Origin: CAZGGW01 sp964525365
GTDB lineage: Bacteria; Bacillota_I; Bacilli_A; RF39; UBA660
Assembly: GCA_964525365.1 (NCBI GenBank)
Contig: CAZGGW010000011.1
Coordinates: 1 to 27,341, forward strand
Length of the DNA stretch: 27,341 nucleotides
Reading direction: 5' to 3'
Shown here piece by piece: positions 22,061 to 27,341 of this stretch (within the stretch, counting starts at the first letter, position 1; every line of letters starts with the position of its first letter). The position numbers and the translations under genes are program-made. The notes beneath the pieces are model-generated. The model worked only from the letters and a program-made list of their open reading frames with translations, did no database searches and had not been told where the DNA came from.

Positions 22061-22741
22061 ATGAAAAAAAACACTAGTATAATTATTGTTTTCGCTTTAA
22101 CGTTAATAGTAGCAATACTACTAATTTTTTTGATAACCGAAAAAAAACAAAATCTAGAAACTGAAGAAACAAATCAATATATTGCATCTTCGAATATAAA
22201 AGAAATCAAAAAAGTAGAAAGTGATAGAGAAATTACTTACATAATTGAAGATCATGCGAATAATTTAACTTATTCATGGACTTTCGAAAAAAATGAAGAA
22301 TATATGAATTCAATTAAAGAAAATATTAAACTTGAAATGGATCTTGGATTGGATATTATTACAAATAGTACTAACACTACGATAGATAAATTGGTTTCCA
22401 ATGATGATAAATTGATAATTGAGTTTTCACATCATGGACAATTACCAACAAAAGCTACCATTCGATTACAGGTGGGTCAAAAGTATGCTGATGGAGAAAA
22501 ATTATATTTATATTATTTAAACGAAGAAACAAATAAAATAGAGTTCATTAGTGATGAAATCTTTGTTACAAATGGATACGTTGAGTTTTCTATTGATCAC
22601 TGTTCCTCTTATTTTTTGACAGCAACGATTGTACAGGAAGCAGTAAATAATCCTAAAAATGTAAATATTGTAATTGCGGTTATGGGTATAGTTATAATTA
22701 TTTTAATTGCAAGTATGTTATTTAATAAAAGTGATAAGTAG
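22061..22741 (+). CDS. Bitopic or signal-anchored surface protein, function unknown
   Basis: The 226-residue protein has an N-terminal hydrophobic segment (SIIIVFALTLIVAILLIFL, residues 6-24), an external domain of about 170 residues, and a C-terminal membrane helix (about 200-219) followed by a short basic tail. The external domain ends with YLYYLNEETNKIEFI and VEFSIDHCSSYFLTA, a pattern of repeated beta strands known from clostridial surface proteins of the kind that describe a dialled-in Ig-like or ZU5-like fold. I cannot name the family. TAGGAG, overlapping the CPBP stop, precedes the ATG at 22061; the open frame extends 14 codons further up, but inside the CPBP gene and without a site. 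It is probably a partner of the CPBP protein. Confidence 0.65.
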   Translation: MKKNTSIIIVFALTLIVAILLIFLITEKKQNLETEETNQYIASSNIKEIKKVESDREITYIIEDHANNLTYSWTFEKNEEYMNSIKENIKLEMDLGLDIITNSTNTTIDKLVSNDDKLIIEFSHHGQLPTKATIRLQVGQKYADGEKLYLYYLNEETNKIEFISDEIFVTNGYVEFSIDHCSSYFLTATIVQEAVNNPKNVNIVIAVMGIVIIILIASMLFNKSDK

Positions 22742-22752
22742 TTGGTGAGTAA

Positions 22753-23679
22753 ATGATATATGTATTATATGGTAATAAAAATGTGTTAATAGAAAAATTT
22801 GTTCTATCTATTATTAAAAAAGAAAAAATTAACGATGTGATAAAATATAATTTTAAAGAATCAAGTTTAAACGAAATAATAGAAGACGCTTCATATGCGG
22901 GTTTATTTGAAAATAAAAAAGCAATAGTAGTCGAAAATAGTGAATTTTTATGTTCTGGATTCAATGATGATACTACTGCTTTAGAAAAATATATAAATTC
23001 TCCTAACGAAGAAACATATTTGTTTTTTATTACCAATAACGATTCAATGGATCAAAGGAAAAAAATAGTAAAACTATTAAGAAAAAATGCAATTGTTAAT
23101 GAATATAACAATATAAGTGAATACGATTTAATAAAATATATTAAAGAATATTTAAATAATTATCAAATTGATAATAATGAGTGTAAAAAAATTATAGACT
23201 TGTTAAATGGGGAATTAAATCTGTTTGACAAAGAACTTGATAAATTAAAATTATACATTTCGGATAAAAAAATCACCATGGAAGATATTAACAAAGTAAT
23301 ATCAAGGATGCCTAAAGATGATGCTTTCGAGTTAGTGGATGCAGTAATGAAGAATGATAAAGATAAAATGTTTTTATTATATAAAGATTTGGTTTTAATA
23401 GGAGAAGAACCAATTAAATTGGTAGTATTGTTATATAATCAATTTAAATTGTATTATCAAGTAAAAGTATTACTGCATGATGGATTTAAAGAAGATGAAA
23501 TCTCACGAAAATTGGAGGTTCATCCTTATAGGGTAAAACTTGCTATTCAAAATTCGGCAAATTACAAAGAGGAAAAATTATTGTATATATTAGAAAGGTT
23601 AATTGGCGTTGATAAAAGCATAAAGCTTGGAACTGTATCAAAAAATCAAGCTTTAGAAATGTTTTTCTTGGAATTATAA
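22753..23679 (+). CDS. holA: DNA polymerase III delta subunit (clamp loader)
   Basis: The 308-residue protein has the normal HolA length. It starts MIYVLYGNKNVLIEKFV, the degenerate P-loop-like N-terminus of delta. It continues with DASYAGLFENKKAIVVEN and YLFFITNNDSMDQRKKIVKLL (domain I), a central helical domain with DLLNGELNLFDKELDKLKLY, and a C-terminal collar domain containing KDDAFELVDAVMKND, LVVLLYNQFKLYYQVK, and HPYRVKLAIQNSANY. Delta opens the sliding clamp as part of the clamp loader that serves the PolC replicase encoded upstream. Delta does not hydrolyse ATP itself, consistent with the absent Walker motifs. A weak GGTGAG site precedes the ATG, 11 bases after the upstream gene, so it may be read through from that cassette. 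Confidence 0.92.
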   Translation: MIYVLYGNKNVLIEKFVLSIIKKEKINDVIKYNFKESSLNEIIEDASYAGLFENKKAIVVENSEFLCSGFNDDTTALEKYINSPNEETYLFFITNNDSMDQRKKIVKLLRKNAIVNEYNNISEYDLIKYIKEYLNNYQIDNNECKKIIDLLNGELNLFDKELDKLKLYISDKKITMEDINKVISRMPKDDAFELVDAVMKNDKDKMFLLYKDLVLIGEEPIKLVVLLYNQFKLYYQVKVLLHDGFKEDEISRKLEVHPYRVKLAIQNSANYKEEKLLYILERLIGVDKSIKLGTVSKNQALEMFFLEL

Positions 23680-23695
23680 AAAATTGTGATACAAT
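23668..23695 (+). promoter_or_regulatory. Promoter of tig
   Basis: TTGGAA (4 of 6) at 23668-23673, a 16-base spacer and an extended TGA-TACAAT at 23687-23695. It overlaps the end of holA, and an AGAGGAG site precedes the ATG at 23720. Confidence 0.5.
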
Positions 23696-23719
23696 AAATA
23701 GTGTGAAAGAGGAGAATAT

Positions 23720-24973
23720 ATGAAAAAAACTTATAATGTAGAATTAAAGGGAAAAGATTGGACTGAGATTCTAGATAGAACTTTTGAAAAAAAGAAAAAA
23801 GAAATAAAGGTAGATGGTTTTAGAAAAGGTCAAGTACCCAAAGAGGTATATATTAAAAAATATGGAGTTGAAAGTCTTTATATGGATTCGATAGATGAAG
23901 CACTTTCCAAAATGTATAAAAATTTGCTTGAGGAAGATAAAACTATTATACCTGCATGTAGTCCAGCAGTTGACTTAAAAAAAGTAGATGAATCACATGT
24001 TGAGGCAACTTTTGTTGTTGTTTTTGCACCAGAAGTAAAACTTGGAAATTATAAAGATTTAAAAGTTAAAAGAGAAGATATTATAGTAACAGATGAAGAA
24101 ATAAATCATGAAATTGAGCATTTAAAAGAAAACTATGCAGAGCACAAGCTACTCGAAGATGGTGAAAAGATTGAGAAAGGTCACATAGTAAATTTGAATT
24201 TTGAAGGATTTATTGATGGAACTGCATTTGAAGGTGGCAAAGCTGATAATTATTCTATTACAATTGGCTCAAATACATTTATTCCGGGATTTGAAGATGG
24301 TTTGATAGGTCTTTCCAATAATGAGGAAAAAGATTTAAATTTAAAATTCCCGGAAAATTATCATGTTGATGATTTAAAAGGAAAAGATGTTGTATTTAAA
24401 GTAAAAATTAATAATATTAAAGAAAGAATTCTACCTAATTTAGATGAAAACTTCTATAAAGATTTAGGACTTGAAGGTGTAGATAATGAAGAAAAATTAA
24501 AGGAAGAAATTAGACTTAACATAGGTGCTGGTAAGGAAAGAGAATTAGAAGATAAATATATTTTTGAGTGTCTAGATAAAGTAGTAAAAAATGCAAAGTT
24601 TGAAGTGGAAAGTGAAATTATAGACGAAGAAGTTGAAAGAATTATAAAAGAATTTGATGAAAAATTAACAATGCAGGGAATGAACATTGATAAATATTTA
24701 GAAATGACTAAGTCTAAAATTGAAGATTTAAAAACGCAGGTTAGACCAGAAGCTGAAAAGCGTGTTAATTATAGACTAGTAATTGATGCAGTGGCAAAAA
24801 AAGAAAATATTGAAGTTTCTAATGAAGAATTAGAAAGTGAAGTTGATTCTCTTGCCAAAAAGTACAACATGAAGAAAGAAGATTTCTTAAAGCAAGTTGG
24901 CGGTACGGGACTTATCGAATATGATATGAAAATGAGAAAGTCAGTAGAAATAATAACAGGAAGATCAAAATAA
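23720..24973 (+). CDS. tig: Trigger factor, ribosome-associated chaperone
   Basis: The 417-residue protein has three parts. The N-terminal ribosome-binding domain carries the signature GFRKGQVP (residues 33-40), the loop that docks at the L23 exit site. The middle FKBP-type peptidyl-prolyl isomerase domain (about 140-225) has GHIVNLNFEGFIDGTAFEGG, FIPGFEDGLIG and the KFPENY segment. The C-terminal helical cradle (about 235-417) has the expected ENIEVSNEELESEVDSLAKKY arm. It binds nascent chains as they leave the ribosome and speeds proline isomerisation. The length is slightly below the usual 425-430. It has its own extended -10 promoter, an AGAGGAG site before the ATG, and a terminator after the TAA. 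Confidence 0.97.
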   Translation: MKKTYNVELKGKDWTEILDRTFEKKKKEIKVDGFRKGQVPKEVYIKKYGVESLYMDSIDEALSKMYKNLLEEDKTIIPACSPAVDLKKVDESHVEATFVVVFAPEVKLGNYKDLKVKREDIIVTDEEINHEIEHLKENYAEHKLLEDGEKIEKGHIVNLNFEGFIDGTAFEGGKADNYSITIGSNTFIPGFEDGLIGLSNNEEKDLNLKFPENYHVDDLKGKDVVFKVKINNIKERILPNLDENFYKDLGLEGVDNEEKLKEEIRLNIGAGKERELEDKYIFECLDKVVKNAKFEVESEIIDEEVERIIKEFDEKLTMQGMNIDKYLEMTKSKIEDLKTQVRPEAEKRVNYRLVIDAVAKKENIEVSNEELESEVDSLAKKYNMKKEDFLKQVGGTGLIEYDMKMRKSVEIITGRSK

Positions 24974-24982
24974 TAAACAAAT

Positions 24983-25027
24983 AAAAATCAAAAATATTTT
25001 TTAAAAAAAGTGTTTTTGATTTTTTTG
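24983..25027 (+). terminator. AT-rich hairpin terminator after tig
   Basis: AAAAATCAAAAA (24983-24994) pairs with TTTTTGATTTTT (25013-25024), giving a 12-bp stem followed by more T residues. It lies ten bases after the tig TAA. Confidence 0.7.
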
Positions 25028-25032
25028 TCATA

Positions 25033-25038
25033 TATAAC
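25033..25038 (+). promoter_or_regulatory. Possible -10 box of the dnaG-rpoD operon
   Basis: TATAAC (5 of 6) lies 20 bases before the dnaG ATG, just past the tig terminator. No acceptable -35 is seen, because that position falls in the terminator stem. Confidence 0.35.
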
Positions 25039-25058
25039 TAATAGAAGGGTTGTGGGGT

Positions 25059-26789
25059 ATGCTCATTTCAGAGGAAACTATAAATAAGATACGTTCTTCA
25101 AATGATATAGTGGACATAATTGGAAGTTATATTTCTCTTACGCCAAAGGGTAAGAATTTCTTCGGTGTTTGTCCATTTCACGAGGATCATTCACCTAGTT
25201 TAAGTGTTAATAAAGATAAACAAATATTTAAATGTTTTTCATGTGGAGTATCTGGAAATGTAATAACATTTGTAAAAGATTATGAACATATTACTTATGT
25301 TGAAGCAATCCGGCTTTTAGGGAAAAAAGTTGGAATAGATATTAATATAGAACATACTCCTAAAATTGATGCTTCATTAAAAGAATATTACGAGGCTTTT
25401 AGATTATCTACAATGTTATATAAAAATAATTTAAATTCTAGCTTGGGTTTGAAAGCAAAAAAATATTTAAGTGATAGGCAAGTGACTGAAGATATAATTG
25501 ATAAATTTCAAATTGGACTTTCAAGTGATGAACCAATTCATCCATTACTTTTAAAAAAATATGATAAAAATTTGCTTATGGATTTGGATTTGATAAGACA
25601 AACCAATAATGTAATATATGATGTGTTTAAAAACAGAATTATGTTTCCAATAAAAGATATAAATGGTAATATTGTTGGTTATAGCGCTAGAATATATAAT
25701 ACTGATATTAAAGATTCAAAATATATTAATACAAGTGAAACTAAAATATTTAAAAAAGGACAAACTTTATTTAACTTTAGTGATGCATTAAGCGAAATAA
25801 AGCATAAAAAAGAAATTATTATCTGTGAAGGTCAGATGGACGCAATTAGACTCGTTACTATAAACATTAATAATGTTGTTTCATTAATGGGGACAAGCTT
25901 TACAAAAGAACAATTTAATATTATAAAAAATTTAAATGTTAAGGTTGTACTTAATTTAGATCAAGACAATGCAGGACGTGATGCAACATATACCATTGGA
26001 ACATTACTTGAAGAAAATAACATTGATGTTAGTGTAATACTATTTGATAGTGCTAAGGATAGCGATGAACTTATTAGTAAAAATGGTAAAGAAACTTTTG
26101 AAAAAGCATATAAACATAAGGTGAGTTTCCTTGATTATAAGCTTGATTATATTAAAAAGAACTATGATTTAAATGATTCAATAGGGCTATCTAAATACAT
26201 TAATGAAATAATAAAAAACTTAAATACTATTAATGATGATGTATTAAGAGAATTAAAGATAAAAGATATAGTTAAAATTTATGGTATTAATGAAAATATT
26301 ATTCGTAGTAAACTTTCAAAAAAAACTAAAGAAGTCTTAGTGAAAGAAGATAAAAAAATCCAAAACAAATTTAATAAATATGATGTTAGCGAAATAAGAA
26401 TTATATATTTAATGCTGATGCATGAAGAAGTAATAAGAATATATGAAAAAGGTTTGGGGTATCTAATCAGCAACGAAATGAGTAATTTTGTAAATAGCAT
26501 TTTATCGTTTAAAAACAAGTATAAACATTTTGAATACGCAGATTTTATTTGTTATATCGAGGGAAACAATGAATTGAAAAACACCTTGAATAAAATAATA
26601 GGATTTCCCCAAAAAGATGAATATACTGAGGAAGAACTTGAAGATTATTTCAATGTTATTAAGCAATATAATGTTGAAAGTCAAATTAAAAAATTAGAAA
26701 AAAAATTGAAAGAATCGTTAGATTTGGAAGAAAAGAAAAAGATATCTAATCAAATATTAAATATAAAAAAGGAAGTGTTAAAATGGTAA
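25059..26789 (+). CDS. dnaG: DNA primase
   Basis: The 576-residue enzyme makes RNA primers at the replication fork. The N-terminal zinc-binding domain has the CHC2 set Cys38, His41, Cys59, Cys62 (VCPFHEDHSPS and FKCFSCG). The RNA polymerase core with Toprim fold has Glu257 in ICEGQMDAIRL and the Asp pair of LNLDQDNAGRDAT (Asp301, Asp303). The C-terminal helicase-interacting part is rich in Lys and Glu. I chose the ATG at 25059 because AGAAGGG lies about nine bases before it; a TTG nine bases further up abuts that site. The stop overlaps the rpoD start region, the classical macromolecular-synthesis arrangement, here without rpsU in front. Confidence 0.96.
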   Translation: MLISEETINKIRSSNDIVDIIGSYISLTPKGKNFFGVCPFHEDHSPSLSVNKDKQIFKCFSCGVSGNVITFVKDYEHITYVEAIRLLGKKVGIDINIEHTPKIDASLKEYYEAFRLSTMLYKNNLNSSLGLKAKKYLSDRQVTEDIIDKFQIGLSSDEPIHPLLLKKYDKNLLMDLDLIRQTNNVIYDVFKNRIMFPIKDINGNIVGYSARIYNTDIKDSKYINTSETKIFKKGQTLFNFSDALSEIKHKKEIIICEGQMDAIRLVTININNVVSLMGTSFTKEQFNIIKNLNVKVVLNLDQDNAGRDATYTIGTLLEENNIDVSVILFDSAKDSDELISKNGKETFEKAYKHKVSFLDYKLDYIKKNYDLNDSIGLSKYINEIIKNLNTINDDVLRELKIKDIVKIYGINENIIRSKLSKKTKEVLVKEDKKIQNKFNKYDVSEIRIIYLMLMHEEVIRIYEKGLGYLISNEMSNFVNSILSFKNKYKHFEYADFICYIEGNNELKNTLNKIIGFPQKDEYTEEELEDYFNVIKQYNVESQIKKLEKKLKESLDLEEKKKISNQILNIKKEVLKW

Positions 26790-27341
26790 ATAAAATAAAA
26801 ACTTTTGATGAAAGAGTAGAAACATTAATAATTGAAGGGAAAGAAACTAATAAAATAACATATGAAAGAATTGCAAAAGAATTATCTGGGTTAGAAATTG
26901 ATAGTAATTCTTTTGATGATTTATATAATAAGTTAACCGAAAATAACATTGAGGTTATACCCGAAAATCAAAATTCAGAGGAAGAAGAAGGACCTGAAGG
27001 CAATATTGAATTAGAAAAAGAAGAAATAATAATTGATGATTTTGAAGATGAAACAAAAGATATGTCTGTTAATGATAATGTTCGTATGTATTTAAAAGAA
27101 ATCGGTAAAATATCATTATTGAGTTTAGAAGAAGAACAAGCCCTTTCAAAAAGAATTGCTGAGGGTGATGACGAAGCAAAAACTTTACTTTCAGAATCAA
27201 ATTTACGTTTAGTAGTAAGCATTGCTAAAAGATATGTGGGTCGTGGATTATTGCTTCTTGATTTAATACAAGAGGGTAATATTGGACTTATGAAAGCAGT
27301 TGAAAAATTTGACTGTGAAAAGGGATATAAATTTTCTACAT
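26783..27341 (+). CDS. rpoD: Primary RNA polymerase sigma factor, N-terminal part (runs off the window)
   Basis: The ATG at 26783 overlaps the last codons of dnaG by 7 bases, with a GGAAG site 7 bases upstream, so translation is probably coupled. The open frame of 186 codons reaches the window end without a stop. It shows a region 1.1-like start (FDERVETLIIEGKE), an acidic linker (SEEEEGPEGN), region 1.2 (NDNVRMYLKEIGKISLLSLEEEQ) and the start of region 2 (NLRLVVSIAKRYVGRG, LDLIQEGNIGLMKAVEKFD, GYKFST), the classic housekeeping sigma signature. Most of regions 2 to 4 lie beyond the window. It directs RNA polymerase to the TATAAT-type boxes seen throughout this sequence. Confidence 0.95.
   Translation, partial: MVNKIKTFDERVETLIIEGKETNKITYERIAKELSGLEIDSNSFDDLYNKLTENNIEVIPENQNSEEEEGPEGNIELEKEEIIIDDFEDETKDMSVNDNVRMYLKEIGKISLLSLEEEQALSKRIAEGDDEAKTLLSESNLRLVVSIAKRYVGRGLLLLDLIQEGNIGLMKAVEKFDCEKGYKFST

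Overview
The window is strongly AT-rich chromosomal DNA from a low-GC Bacillota (Firmicutes). The evidence is a Gram-positive-type PolC replicase with an embedded DEDD exonuclease, a dnaG-rpoD pair, trigger factor, HolA, UvrC, a DUF1846 protein and AGGAG-type ribosome binding sites. Several genes end in TGA and Trp is written TGG, so the standard bacterial code applies and this is not a code-4 Mollicute. An uncultured gut-type Bacilli/Erysipelotrichia/RF39-like lineage is a plausible but unproven guess. A run of Ns at 4301-4310 shows that this is draft assembly.

Layout. 1-2838: surface or secreted accessory proteins (a partial unknown protein, a lipoprotein, a small membrane protein, and an HEAFH zinc-peptidase-like protein that looks damaged at both ends). 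2972-4944: a DUF362 protein and a sugar nucleotidyltransferase interrupted by the N gap. 4981-6422: an ABC-2 ATPase/permease pair. 6504-9664: a short Rel/SpoT homologue and argS. 9746-12117: a compact bacteriocin operon made of a peptidase-containing ABC exporter and two very small double-glycine-leader peptides. 12221-16489: polC. 16589-18445 (minus strand): a one-domain YigZ/IMPACT protein and a DUF1846 protein. 18563-21233: uvrC and an RnfC-like protein without iron-sulfur cysteines. 21310-22741: an 11-codon Trp-rich micro-ORF with a very strong ribosome binding site, a degenerate CPBP-family membrane protein and a bitopic membrane protein. 22753-27341: holA, tig, dnaG and the start of rpoD. 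No tRNA, rRNA, CRISPR array or insertion sequence was seen, and no gene-free stretch exceeds 300 bases.

The genes fall into two sets. One is the replication, repair and expression core (polC, uvrC, holA, tig, dnaG, rpoD, argS). The other is cell-envelope and competition functions. The most interesting accessory elements are the two-peptide bacteriocin operon, which has no recognisable immunity gene, and the Trp-rich micropeptide/CPBP cassette. The Rel homologue carries Gln in place of the synthetase catalytic Glu, so it may act mainly as an alarmone hydrolase.

Transcription signals are simple and repeated. An extended -10 box (TGn-TATAAT-like) lies about 20-40 bases before the start codon, followed by an AGGAG-type site. 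Terminators are mostly AT-rich hairpins. Function calls rest on motif recognition by eye; no database search was run.
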